Source: Solihabitans fulvus
GTDB taxonomy: Bacteria > Actinomycetota > Actinomycetes > Mycobacteriales > Pseudonocardiaceae
Length of the DNA: 64,000 bases
NCBI RefSeq assembly: GCF_008386585.1
Contig: NZ_VUOB01000073.1
Coordinates: 1-64,000 of the forward strand
Direction of reading: 5' to 3'
In this document: positions 1 to 8,031 of the stretch, piece after piece
Position numbering within the stretch: position 1 is the first letter of the stretch
Layout of the letters: every line of letters begins with the position of its first letter
Position numbers and translations under genes: made by a program
Notes under the pieces: generated by a model
The model's database searches: none
What the model was told of the DNA's origin: nothing
Seen by the model: the letters and a program-made list of their open reading frames with translations, nothing else

Positions 1-154
1 CCCGGAGGGCCGGTGTCACCCTGCCTGAGCAGGTACTTTCAGTTCTCAAGGAGCAGACTCACTCTGCTGCGTGGCGTCTCGCTGGCAACACGCCATCGTC
101 GTGGTTGGGAACGTCGCGGCGTGTCGGGTGACGCTAGGGGTTCCGAAGCAGCCC
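1..154. other. left flank of the cas genes, no gene seen
   Basis: In type I-C loci cas4 normally follows cas7, but no cas4-like reading frame begins here on the minus strand: the only ATG there opens a frame of 16 codons. No direct repeats of 28-37 bases are visible. A weak hairpin (TAGGGG at 135-140 pairing with CCCCTA at 152-157) overlaps the cas7 stop codon and might end the transcript. The adaptation genes or an array may lie further left, outside the window. Confidence 0.5.
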
Positions 155-1105
155 CTACACCAATCGGGTGAGGGTGACGGCTTCGGGCACCTTGGCGTGG
201 TCGACGACGACTTCGTAGTCGGTGAAGCTGCGCGGTGGCCGCTGCTCGTCTCGCGGCGTGATGGTCACCAGCCGCAACAGCGCATCCGCCGGGGCGGCGC
301 CGAAGGCATTGGGGTGGGTAAACACGAACAGGCCCTGGGTGGCCATGTCGGCACGCGCGGCGGAGCTGGTGTGGTCCCACATCATGATCAGCGTGTCGTA
401 GAGCAGACGCAGGTCGTCGCTGCTGACCCCGGTCTTCTCTCCGCGCGATGCCGAGTAGTGCAGGCGGACCGCGTACAGGCCATAGGGGATGGTCCACTTG
501 TTGCCGATCTCGCCGTGGCGGGCCTCGGTCTGCCGTGCCTTGGCCACCCGGGTGATCGTGTGCTGTTCAGGCGTGATCGGAGAGATGCTGCGGGCGAAGC
601 CGACCTGCAGCGGTCCGCGCGTCTTCCCCAGCGACGGGGTGTTACCGGTGCCCAGAACGCCACCGAACATTCTGAGGTCGAAGTACCGGTTGTGCAGCCA
701 CGCCAAGGCGGTCTCGGCATCGCCGGCGGGCAACACTTTCCGGGCGCCTTTGCGGGACTTGGACTTGGCAGCAGCGGTGTCGGAGTCCTCGGCGTCCTCG
801 GCCGTTTCCAGATCGAACCCGTTGGCGGTGTAGGACTCCTCCAGCCTGGGGTTGAGGGATTCGCCGGCCTCGATGAAGATCCGGTAGCGGCTCAGGTCCA
901 GGCCCGCGGCCTGGGCGGCCAGGGCGATGGTGTCGCGGATCTTGCGTTTGACGGACCCGTCGGTGGCCAGTCCCTGGTTGGTCTCCAGGTCCTGGCGAGG
1001 TTGGTTGTCCGCGTCGGGGTCGCCGTTGGGGTTGCCGTCGGTGATGTCGAACAACAGCAGCATGTCGTGGCGGAGCGCGGGATCGGTGTGCACGGGCTGG
1101 GTCAC
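155..1105 (-). CDS. cas7: type I-C CRISPR Cascade backbone protein Cas7 (Csd2)
   Basis: Cas7 coats the crRNA spacer as the repeated backbone subunit of the I-C Cascade complex. The N-terminus (hydrophobic strand, FDITDGNPNGDPDADNQPR, then DGSVKRKIRD) is the family hallmark; NPNGDPD is the classic Csd2/Cas7c signature. A Gly-rich MFGGVLG segment and the LGKTRGPLQVGFARSI block follow, as in the family. The GTG start at 1105 overlaps the cas8c stop (GTGA), and the length of 316 residues is normal. An extended Met start upstream would add about 75 low-complexity Arg/His/Pro residues that are out-of-frame cas8c sequence, so it was rejected. A Lys/Ser/Ala-rich insertion lies around residues 115-130. 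Confidence 0.93.
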   Translation of the reverse strand: MTQPVHTDPALRHDMLLLFDITDGNPNGDPDADNQPRQDLETNQGLATDGSVKRKIRDTIALAAQAAGLDLSRYRIFIEAGESLNPRLEESYTANGFDLETAEDAEDSDTAAAKSKSRKGARKVLPAGDAETALAWLHNRYFDLRMFGGVLGTGNTPSLGKTRGPLQVGFARSISPITPEQHTITRVAKARQTEARHGEIGNKWTIPYGLYAVRLHYSASRGEKTGVSSDDLRLLYDTLIMMWDHTSSAARADMATQGLFVFTHPNAFGAAPADALLRLVTITPRDEQRPPRSFTDYEVVVDHAKVPEAVTLTRLV

Positions 1106-2913
1106 TGCGGGTCCTCGCTGGTGTCGGCGGCCTTGGCCTGCTTGCGGGCCTTGATGGACTGGCGGATGTGCTCTTCCTGGTGGCCGATGCCGGTCACCAG
1201 CAACAAGTGGTCGGTGTGGCTCAACGGCCCCGCGAAGGGGACGTCGGTGAGCCGGGTGAGCAGCGCGGTGAGGTCGGCGTGCAGCGCGGTGGCCGCGGCC
1301 GGTTTGAACCGCGCCAGCTTGGGCAGCCACGCGGTACGGGCCATGGTGACGCCCTGGGCCAACGCGGCGTCAGGGCGGGTGCGGGCGCCGGACATCGCGC
1401 GGGCGAGATAGGTGCGGTTGACCTTGTAGTCGCTGGCCTGCGCCTGGATGTTGCCCAGCAGGGCCAGGATGCGGCCGGCGACGTAGGCGGCGGGTTGGTC
1501 GGGAGAGTCCACGGACGGCACAGGCCGGTCCTTTCGATGGTGATGCAGCGCCAAGGCGATCAGCGCGAGGCGGGGGCCGTCGATCGCATGGTCGCGGTGG
1601 ATGCGGACCAACAGGTTGCTGATGACCTTGTGTGGGATGGGGCGGCCGGTCAGCGCCGAGCGCAGCAGCGCCTCGCGCAGGTCCGCCAGCCGGTTGTCGG
1701 CCTTGACGCCAAGGGGGACGTAGGCGGCGCCGGTCCAGCGGCCGCAGGCCAGCGCCAGCAGCCACACCGGATAGGCCCTGCCCGCAGCGGTGCCGGCGGC
1801 CTGGGTGGCGATCCAGGTCCGCACGTGGGTCACCAACTGCGCCACCGACAGGTCCAGCCAGTCCCGCAGGACCAGCCTGGACACGTTGCCCGACAGGGTC
1901 GCGGTGGTGAACCGGGCGGTGTCGATCGCCCGGCCGCGTGGCTTTCCGTCCCACAGGCTGTCCAGGATCTCCCGCACCGCGGCGGCGGGGTGCGAACCGG
2001 TGTAGTTGACCACCTTCATGCACGCCTCGGCGTCGGGATGAGGGGTGCTGGTCCACCATGCGGTCACCGACCGGCCGGGGGCCGACAGGGTGTGGTCGGG
2101 GTCGGACAGGATCGTGGTGGCGCCGGTGACCATCGCGTCGGCGCAGTCAAAGCAGATCGGGGCGTGGACCAAGCCGGTGCTGGCGTCGTATCCGGCGGCG
2201 GGGTCGTTGACGCTGGTGATCGCGACGTTCTGCGTGGCGCCGGGCACCAGTCGGGCGGGAATCTTGCCCGGGATGGTGTTGGTGACTGGCTTGTCGGCCC
2301 GGCAGATCAGGCAGAGTCCGGTGTGGACAGTGTCAGGAGAGGCGGACTTACCTTTGCGGCGGACGATCTCCTGTGTCCAGAATGAGGCGGCGGTCGGAGA
2401 CTGGTGGGCGAACTGGGCATGCTCGCCGTCGACGTAGATGACCATGTAGTGGCTGCCCGACCCACCGTCCGGGCGGGCCAGGCGCGCGGGACCTCCCTCG
2501 CGGAAGAACGCGGCGAGCGCGTGCGGCACCGGGTCCACCACCGGGTCGGTGGTCTGGGCCCACCGTTGGGTCAACGCGACGAACGCCTCGTGCCGCACCG
2601 CAGTCTTCGCGTCCGGCACCGGCGCCCCGGTGTTGGGTGCCAGGCGCGGCCAGCCCAGGACGTACTCGGCGGTGTCCGCGCCCAGGCCGGCCGCCACTCC
2701 GCTGGTCCGGCCGGGATCGGGAATCGAGTGCGGCACTCCCTCGACAACCGTCTTACCCGCCTTGCCCGCGCGGGCCGTGCCGACCGAGATCAGGTGCGCC
2801 GTCCCGTCAGGGCTGAGGTGGAGTTGCCACAGGACGGTGCGGTCCGCATGGTGCGCCGGCCCACCGTCGGAGGCTTCGAGGCGGCCTTGCTCGGCCAGGT
2901 GGTGCAGCAGCAT
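1102..2913 (-). CDS. cas8c: type I-C CRISPR large subunit Cas8c (Csd1)
   Basis: Large subunit of type I-C Cascade, which recognises the PAM and recruits Cas3. The start (MLLHHLAEQGRLEAS) is ATG at 2913, forming an ATGA overlap with cas5c; the 603-residue length fits Csd1. Around residues 200-290 it carries the paired cysteine segments typical of Csd1 (CLICRADKP, then CFDC after the ITSVNDPAAGYDAS block). The C-terminal half is alpha-helical and ends in a Lys/Gln-rich tail. The region in Csd1 that encodes an internally translated Cas11c small subunit would be the C-terminal third; I did not pin down an internal start. It is translationally coupled to both neighbours. Confidence 0.9.
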   Translation of the reverse strand: MLLHHLAEQGRLEASDGGPAHHADRTVLWQLHLSPDGTAHLISVGTARAGKAGKTVVEGVPHSIPDPGRTSGVAAGLGADTAEYVLGWPRLAPNTGAPVPDAKTAVRHEAFVALTQRWAQTTDPVVDPVPHALAAFFREGGPARLARPDGGSGSHYMVIYVDGEHAQFAHQSPTAASFWTQEIVRRKGKSASPDTVHTGLCLICRADKPVTNTIPGKIPARLVPGATQNVAITSVNDPAAGYDASTGLVHAPICFDCADAMVTGATTILSDPDHTLSAPGRSVTAWWTSTPHPDAEACMKVVNYTGSHPAAAVREILDSLWDGKPRGRAIDTARFTTATLSGNVSRLVLRDWLDLSVAQLVTHVRTWIATQAAGTAAGRAYPVWLLALACGRWTGAAYVPLGVKADNRLADLREALLRSALTGRPIPHKVISNLLVRIHRDHAIDGPRLALIALALHHHRKDRPVPSVDSPDQPAAYVAGRILALLGNIQAQASDYKVNRTYLARAMSGARTRPDAALAQGVTMARTAWLPKLARFKPAAATALHADLTALLTRLTDVPFAGPLSHTDHLLLVTGIGHQEEHIRQSIKARKQAKAADTSEDPQ

Positions 2914-3608
2914 CAGCCCGCCGCCTCCAACCCCGACCCCGCCGAACTCGACAGGGTTATCGGATCCCTGGGAACCTGAAGGACTCCCTTGCGCAGTTCG
3001 GCGTGGAACCAGTTCCACCGGGTGACGGTGCCGTCGGTCGCGTAGACCGCCGAGTGCGGCATGAGGCCCATGTTCAGGTCGATCGGTTCGGCGGGCTGGT
3101 CGGCGACCGGGCCGAAGTCGGCGACGAACTCCCGGATCCCCAGGTAGGGCTGGGAGAAGCACGCGCCGCGGCGGACGCGGCGATGGAACTGGTCCAGGTA
3201 TGCGGCGATGCTCTTGGTGGCCTTGGGTCCCAGTTCGATGAACGCGTGGACGCGGTAGGCGACATCGCGCAGGCACAGCGACATTCGTTGCGCGCGCGCC
3301 CGCCCGGCGGCGGTGTCCACGGTCCTCCCGGTCAGTGCCGAGGCCAGGCTGGGCACGACGGTGGTCTCGTTGCGGCGCACCGACCAACGGGCGATCGGAC
3401 GCAACACCTCGATCGTGTCGATCCGGTAGATCACCCCGGGATGCCAGTAGATCGCTTCCAGCGCGCCGACGGCGGCGGTTGGCGTGGGGCACGGGTAACT
3501 CACGCGTTCTCCCTTTTGTTCGGGGCGGGTGAACAGCGCGGCGTCTCCCCAGAGTTGGACCGCGACACCGGGACGACGCGGGTGTGCGGATCGCAGTGAG
3601 TCAGTCAC
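2913..3608 (-). CDS. cas5c: type I-C CRISPR Cas5c, pre-crRNA processing endoribonuclease
   Basis: In type I-C systems, which lack Cas6, Cas5c cuts the pre-crRNA and caps its 5' handle. The N-terminal signature VQLWGDAALFTRPEQKGERVSYPCPTP matches the Cas5d/Cas5c start (WGDyAcFTRPE, then SYPvpTPSA). The motif ACFSQPYLGIREFVADF in the second half corresponds to the conserved CxxqPYLGcReF block. The length is 231 residues. The GTG at 3608 is the first start in frame; no strong Shine-Dalgarno is seen. This is the first gene of the cas operon here: the cas3 gene that normally precedes it is absent. Confidence 0.9.
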   Translation of the reverse strand: MTDSLRSAHPRRPGVAVQLWGDAALFTRPEQKGERVSYPCPTPTAAVGALEAIYWHPGVIYRIDTIEVLRPIARWSVRRNETTVVPSLASALTGRTVDTAAGRARAQRMSLCLRDVAYRVHAFIELGPKATKSIAAYLDQFHRRVRRGACFSQPYLGIREFVADFGPVADQPAEPIDLNMGLMPHSAVYATDGTVTRWNWFHAELRKGVLQVPRDPITLSSSAGSGLEAAG

Positions 3609-3806
3609 GGCGAGTGAGAGTCGCGTACTCGCCTCGCGCTGTCAACTCCGGTTAAGAGCCTCATGCTCAGAACGCACAGTGCGTTGACCTACCAGCCACA
3701 CGTGGGCTGTAGGCTCCGGAAAACGGACATCGACCGCGCGGTCAGTGCGGCCGGTGCGGATCGCAACTGAGCTTGAGGGCTTCACATCCTGCCTGTGCCG
3801 GATGAC
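3609..3806 (-). promoter_or_regulatory. cas operon upstream region with a 15-bp palindrome
   Basis: This is the probable promoter region of the cas5c-cas8c-cas7 operon. It contains the near-perfect palindrome AACGCACAGTGCGTT (3671-3685, single central base) and, 8 bases further on, a second imperfect palindrome, AGCCACACGTGGGCT (3694-3708). Either could be an operator. No matching regulator gene is identifiable nearby, and no clear -10/-35 pair was assigned. Confidence 0.4.
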
Positions 3807-3855
3807 GACGGCCGTGGCGCTCGCCCCAGTTCACAGGGAAAGCACCACGGCCGTC
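3807..3855 (-). terminator. hairpin terminator of the AdoMetDC operon
   Basis: GACGGCCGTGG (3807-3817) pairs perfectly with CCACGGCCGTC (3845-3855); the 27-base interior can itself form a small CCC/GGG stem. It lies 50 bases downstream of the decarboxylase-like gene and upstream of the cas promoter region. It is therefore placed to end the five-gene operon and insulate the cas genes. There is no long T-run, as is usual in actinobacteria. Confidence 0.5.
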
Positions 3856-3904
3856 ACCGTAGCCACCACCACCGACAAACTCCGGTCGCCGCAGGCTGTC
3901 CGCT

Positions 3905-4264
3905 CTACAGGGCGCACATGCGCGTCTGTCTGGGCGGCATCGCGCGCCGGATGCGTTGTCCGTGGATCTTCTTGCTCCGCACGATGTCGACGATCGGCTG
4001 GAGGGCTTGTTCGGCGTCCGTGTCTGCACGACACGTGAACAGGTCGACGTGGGCGAGGTGGTGTTCGGGCCAGGTGGAGACAATGAGATGAGACTCGGCG
4101 AGCACCAGCACGCAGGTGATGCCGTGGGGTTGGAACAGCACAGGCAGTTCACCCAGGATCGTGGCCCCCAGCTTCGCCACGGCGGCGCGCATGGCGTTGA
4201 GCAGGTCACCGGGTTCAGGGTTGGGCGCGGCGCAGTCGAGGAGATCGTAGGCGGCGCAGATCAT
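3905..4264 (-). CDS. S-adenosylmethionine decarboxylase-like protein
   Basis: It belongs to the bacterial class 1B AdoMet decarboxylase (SpeH) family, pyruvoyl enzymes that make decarboxylated SAM. The 119-residue length is right. The segment HGITCVLVLAESHL-STWPE...DLFTC matches the family core: Glu57-Ser58 is the self-cleavage site and Cys78 corresponds to the catalytic cysteine. Oddly, the His that in characterised enzymes sits five residues after the cleavage serine (ESHLxxHTWPE) is Ser63 here, and a Ser before the cleavage site is Thr50, so processing or chemistry may differ. ATG at 4264 overlaps the preceding stop (ATGA). It is the last gene of the operon. No spermidine synthase is adjacent, so classic polyamine synthesis is unlikely. 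Confidence 0.82.
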   Translation of the reverse strand: MICAAYDLLDCAAPNPEPGDLLNAMRAAVAKLGATILGELPVLFQPHGITCVLVLAESHLIVSTWPEHHLAHVDLFTCRADTDAEQALQPIVDIVRSKKIHGQRIRRAMPPRQTRMCAL

Positions 4265-5442
4265 GCCGTCGCTCCGGCGCGGGTCGCGGCCAGCGGGGCG
4301 GCTTGGACCGGGATCGCGGCGGTAGGTAGCAGCCTGGCGAGGTAGTCGACCGTGTAGGAGCGATGCAGGCGGCGCGGCTCCCGTGCCCACAGCTGAGCCT
4401 CGCTCCAGATCGCGTCGAGGGCGTCCTCGCCGTGACGGTCGAGTAGGAGATCGAGGTTGAGGAACGCCTCGGGTAGGTCGGTGTAGTTCTTGCCGTAGCG
4501 AACGTAGAGAGTCTTCGACAGCTTGCCGGCGGACCGATCAAGGATCATCGGAGTGAAAACGCTGACGGGCCACTCGGCGACGGGGACGCCGAGGGCAGCG
4601 AGGGCGGGCGCGAGAACGTGAGCGCGCCAAGCGCCGCCCCAGTCGGCTCCGTCGACGGAAACCGAACACGCGTCGTGCAAGTCGCGCTCGGCGGCGAGAA
4701 GGTAGCCCTTCTGGATGGAACGGACTGGCGTGTTGGCGTCATACCAGCCGCTGGCGCCGGTGATGTCGATGCTTTCGCGGTAGTGGCGGTGTTCTGGACA
4801 GCGGGAGTCCAGGTGCACGACGCCGTCGCCAGCAGTGATTCGGAGGTTCGCAGCCGACTTCTCCATGAGGCGGCACTGCGGGCAGCGGGGTCGGATCCGC
4901 ACGATCCCATCGGTAGGGGCGACGATCGGCGCGAACTCCTGGAGGCGGGAGGCGATGGCGTGCAAGCATTCCCGCACGGGCCGCAGGCCCTGATACACCG
5001 AGTAGGGACGAAATTCGTACCGCACACCGCTCTTGGTCGACGCCCAGGCAAGCAACCGCTGGAACCCGGACACACGTAGGACGGGATCGAGGTGGCCGGA
5101 GTCGATGAGGTCGCCGACGGTCCGGGTGTAGACCGCCCCCTCGATCTCGATGTGCTCGGCCGGCGCGTTATCCAGTGCGTCGAAGATGACCGTGGCCGGC
5201 AGGTCGAGCGCATCGCGGACGTGTGCGGTGAACGCGAAAACGGTGAGGACCGTGACGACGGTGCCGATGTGCGGGGTGCCGTTGAGCTGGGCAGCGGTGG
5301 TGACCCGCAGGCGCTGCGCGCCGCGCGCGGCGGCGCGCACGAGGTCGACGTTGGTGTTGGTGAGGTGAGCGATGCCGACCGGAGCGAAGACCAGTTCGGT
5401 TGCCGCGGTTGAGGCCCCGGGCGGTCGAGTTGGGATGTTCAT
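4261..5442 (-). CDS. class I aminoacyl-tRNA-synthetase-like adenylating protein
   Basis: This 393-residue protein shows class I synthetase signatures: a HIGH-type motif (TPHIGT, residues 56-61) and a KMSKS-type loop (AGKLSKT, 305-311). Between them is a zinc-ribbon-like insert (CPQC 187-190, CPEH 215-218). GADWGGAW before KLSK recalls class I lysyl-tRNA synthetase. Fewer than 90 residues follow KLSK, so the helical anticodon-binding domain is missing. By analogy with stand-alone paralogues such as MshC, it probably adenylates an amino acid and transfers it to a small molecule or protein rather than a tRNA; this is inference. ATGA overlaps tie it to both neighbours. Confidence 0.75.
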   Translation of the reverse strand: MNIPTRPPGASTAATELVFAPVGIAHLTNTNVDLVRAAARGAQRLRVTTAAQLNGTPHIGTVVTVLTVFAFTAHVRDALDLPATVIFDALDNAPAEHIEIEGAVYTRTVGDLIDSGHLDPVLRVSGFQRLLAWASTKSGVRYEFRPYSVYQGLRPVRECLHAIASRLQEFAPIVAPTDGIVRIRPRCPQCRLMEKSAANLRITAGDGVVHLDSRCPEHRHYRESIDITGASGWYDANTPVRSIQKGYLLAAERDLHDACSVSVDGADWGGAWRAHVLAPALAALGVPVAEWPVSVFTPMILDRSAGKLSKTLYVRYGKNYTDLPEAFLNLDLLLDRHGEDALDAIWSEAQLWAREPRRLHRSYTVDYLARLLPTAAIPVQAAPLAATRAGATA

Positions 5443-6131
5443 GGGTGACGCTTCCTTCCCAGGTAAGTCCAGACGGCCGGAAACTCCGGGTCCGCGCTCG
5501 GAATGCGGCGCAGGAGCAGGAGACTGATGCCGGCGTTGGCGGCGGCCTGCCAGTAGAGCGGTTCGGTGAGCTCGACCCGTTCGGCGAGATCCCGGGCGAC
5601 CCAGTTCGCGCCGGCGGCCCAGCCGTCGGACGCGAGGAGTTGGTGGACGGCGGCGAAGCAGTCGAGGAAGTGTTGTTCACTGCTGCATAGCCCGAGCAGG
5701 CCGAACTGCGTGACCAGCTCGACTTTCGTCGCTGCGAGGATCGAGTCGCCCAAAGGGGCGCCGGTGAGGCAATCCGCCACGACAGTGGCCTTCAAGGACC
5801 GGCACCGGTTGACGAAGGCGTCCGGTTCGGTGCGGCCGCACAGGGTGAGGGCCGTGCGGTGGATGCCGCGAGGACGTTCCACAGCAGCGAACTCGCGCAG
5901 GATCGCCAACCGCTGCGAATCGGCGTCGACGGCGACCAGGCGCTCGGCGCGCAGGGCGATGGCCCACAGCAGAGATTCCGAGCCGCAGCCGAGGTCAGCC
6001 CAGCGGTGGATCGGCGGGACCTGCACGAGGGCGGCCAGGATGTCCTCGGTGCCCAGGCCGAAGCGAAACTGCTCGGCGTAGTAGCGCTCCCAGTACTCCT
6101 GTGGTGCCGCAACGGTTCGCGCGCCAGTCAT
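5439..6131 (-). CDS. class I SAM-dependent methyltransferase-fold protein (first)
   Basis: A 230-residue Rossmann-type SAM-binding protein. Motif I is WADLGCGSESLLWAI (around residue 45), followed by an acidic strand end (LVAVDAD) that would bind the ribose hydroxyls. The C-terminal half (TQFGLLGLCSSEQHFLDCF and LLASDGW) vaguely resembles small-molecule N-methyltransferases of the NNMT/PNMT/TEMT type; the substrate is unknown. It could equally transfer an aminopropyl or aminocarboxypropyl group, which would fit the neighbouring AdoMetDC-like gene (inference). ATG at 6131 overlaps the upstream stop and its own stop overlaps the next ATG. Confidence 0.7.
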   Translation of the reverse strand: MTGARTVAAPQEYWERYYAEQFRFGLGTEDILAALVQVPPIHRWADLGCGSESLLWAIALRAERLVAVDADSQRLAILREFAAVERPRGIHRTALTLCGRTEPDAFVNRCRSLKATVVADCLTGAPLGDSILAATKVELVTQFGLLGLCSSEQHFLDCFAAVHQLLASDGWAAGANWVARDLAERVELTEPLYWQAAANAGISLLLLRRIPSADPEFPAVWTYLGRKRHP

Positions 6132-6919
6132 GACCGTGCGCTTCTGGCGGCGGTGGCTAGGATCTCCGACAGTCCACCGTGGCCGGGCAGGAATCGGACG
6201 TGGTCGAAGCCGGACTCGGTCAACGCATCGGTGAGCTCTGCGGCCGAGAACATCTTGAGGTGGACGGCGGTGGTGTGCAGGCTGGCACCGCGGTGGTCGA
6301 CATAGTCGAATTCGATGCGCAGTCGGTTGGGGGCTTCGCGGCGTTGGCAGCGGCGTCGCAGGACCGAGCCGGCGGCCTCGGCGGGGTCGAGGTAGCGGTC
6401 GGCGAACCACACGTCGTGCGGGCGCGCGGCGTCGTAGAAGCCGCTGGCGTCGGGTTCGGCGCCGGAATGGGAGCACAGCACCTGGGCGAGAAGGTCGGCT
6501 CCGTGCCGGAGTGCAGCATGGATGCCCGCCAGGAGGTCGGCAAGCGTGTTCTGGCAGGCGAGTTGGTTGAGCGCAGCGTTCGGAATGACCACGAGGTCGA
6601 CCGCCGGCAGGGCATCGAGTTCTTGAACGAGTGCGACGCGAGCGTGGGTGCGTTCGGCGGGCAGCCCCGCCGTGGTGGCGTGCTCGACAGCGGCGGACAG
6701 CATCGCCGCGTTGCCGTCGACGAGCGTGACCTTGACGTTCGCGTCGACGTACCCGTCGAGGAAGTGTCCGGCAGCACAGGGCAACTCAGCTACGTGCCGG
6801 GCACGACCGAGTAGTCCGCGCAGCAACCGCGGCTTGGCGACAGCCGCCGCTTCGGCGCGCGCGAACGGCACACGGTCCAAGTAGCCAGCGACAACGTGGG
6901 CCGGCGACCCGGCAGTCAT
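6128..6919 (-). CDS. class I SAM-dependent methyltransferase-fold protein (second)
   Basis: A 263-residue protein with a diverged SAM motif I (HVAELPCAAGHFLDGYV) and the acidic motif II (VTLVDGNAAML). DLVVIPNAALNQL sits where the catalytic-pocket motif IV is usually found, and a C-terminal beta-hairpin region (FSAAELTDALTESGFDHV) is typical of ubiquinone/menaquinone-type small-molecule methyltransferases. It is clearly different from the other methyltransferase in the operon, not a recent duplicate. ATGA overlaps both neighbours. Substrate unknown. Confidence 0.7.
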   Translation of the reverse strand: MTAGSPAHVVAGYLDRVPFARAEAAAVAKPRLLRGLLGRARHVAELPCAAGHFLDGYVDANVKVTLVDGNAAMLSAAVEHATTAGLPAERTHARVALVQELDALPAVDLVVIPNAALNQLACQNTLADLLAGIHAALRHGADLLAQVLCSHSGAEPDASGFYDAARPHDVWFADRYLDPAEAAGSVLRRRCQRREAPNRLRIEFDYVDHRGASLHTTAVHLKMFSAAELTDALTESGFDHVRFLPGHGGLSEILATAARSARS

Positions 6920-8031
6920 GCCGACGCTCCGAGTTCGTAGAAGGCGGCGTGCTGTCGGCAGACGAGGTGCACCAACTCGCCGGCGTGGGCGATGCACGCC
7001 GAGGCGATCGCCAGGTCCTCGGTGCCATGGAGGACGTGCTGGGCCAGCCGCAGGAGGTAGGGCGCCGCGGCGGCGGTGTAGGCGGAGCTGGCCGTGCGGG
7101 GCACAAGGGCGGGCAGCGTGTCGACCTTGACATGCAGCACGCCGCCCACCACGTGCGGCGGGGCGCCTGGCGACTGGGTGGGGCCGGCGGTGGGCAGGTA
7201 GCCGGGGCCGTAGCCACAGGTGGCGTCCACGATCACGGCGCCGGGCTTCATCGTGGCCAGGTCGGCTTCGGTGATCATGGGTGGAGTGTCGAAAGTGGAG
7301 ATCAGGATGGCGCCGATGACCAGGTCAGCCTCGGTGAGTAGCCGAGCCAGCGTCGAGGGAGTGTTGACGACGACCTGAACACCATGTGGGGTTCGGCTGC
7401 GATAGGACGCGGCGGCGGGCTCGGTTCGGGCCAGGACGGTCACCGACGCACCGAGGGCGGCTGCGGTGTCGGCGGCGGCCGAGCCGACGTTGCCGCATCC
7501 GATGACCACCACTTCGGCGGGCTCGGCACTAGTAACCGCACCAAGCAGCACACCTCGGCCGGCCGGAAGTTGCAGAGCTTGCACACCGAGGTGAACGGCC
7601 TGCACGCCGGCGATCTGGCTGCCGGCCACCGCGAGCGGGAACTGACCGTCCTCGGTGAGGAACTCGTAGCTGTAGACGGTGGCCCGGCTCACGGTGAGCG
7701 CGGCAAGCATGCCGGGGTCACCCTCGGCATGAAACAGGCCGCCGATCGACTGGTCCGGGCTGAGTCGACCCATGTCTTCGGGGTCGGTGCACTTGTAGCG
7801 CAGCACCAGCGGCGCTGACCACACCTCCTCTGCCGAAGCGAACTGCACGCCCTCGGCCGCCAGCAGCTCGTCGGGGCAGCCGATGCCGAGGGCCAGGCCG
7901 GGTTCGGCCAGCACGGTGAACCCGGCCTCGTTCAGCAGCCGCACGACGGTCGGTGTCAGGAGGGTGCGGCGGTCGCCGGGAGTGGATTCGCGGGGGAAAC
8001 CGATCACCGAATGGCTTGTCGTTGTGCACAC
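6916..8031 (-). CDS. alanine dehydrogenase / opine-type NAD(P)-dependent dehydrogenase family protein
   Basis: First gene of the operon, 371 residues, the size of alanine dehydrogenase. The N-terminal AlaDH/PNT domain is present (IGFPRESTPGDRRTLLTP), with a Lys (K80) and His (H101) at the usual catalytic positions. A dinucleotide fold (VVVIGCGNVGSAAAD, residues 174-187) and VIVDATCGYGP near residue 268 follow. The family includes alanine, lysine-epsilon and N-carboxyalkyl amino acid dehydrogenases, so it may form or break a C-N bond between an amino acid and a 2-oxo acid. The GTG start at 8031 has a strong GAGGAGG six bases upstream. Confidence 0.75.
   Translation of the reverse strand: MCTTTSHSVIGFPRESTPGDRRTLLTPTVVRLLNEAGFTVLAEPGLALGIGCPDELLAAEGVQFASAEEVWSAPLVLRYKCTDPEDMGRLSPDQSIGGLFHAEGDPGMLAALTVSRATVYSYEFLTEDGQFPLAVAGSQIAGVQAVHLGVQALQLPAGRGVLLGAVTSAEPAEVVVIGCGNVGSAAADTAAALGASVTVLARTEPAAASYRSRTPHGVQVVVNTPSTLARLLTEADLVIGAILISTFDTPPMITEADLATMKPGAVIVDATCGYGPGYLPTAGPTQSPGAPPHVVGGVLHVKVDTLPALVPRTASSAYTAAAAPYLLRLAQHVLHGTEDLAIASACIAHAGELVHLVCRQHAAFYELGASA

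Noticed and set aside
1..154. CRISPR array or cas4 next to cas7
   Set aside because: No repeated 28-37-base unit and no cas4-like start could be found in the available bases.
71..1411. 446-residue plus-strand open frame across cas7 and cas8c
   Set aside because: It is antisense to cas genes with clear motifs and has Gly/Val/Arg-rich composition without a domain; a GC-rich shadow frame.
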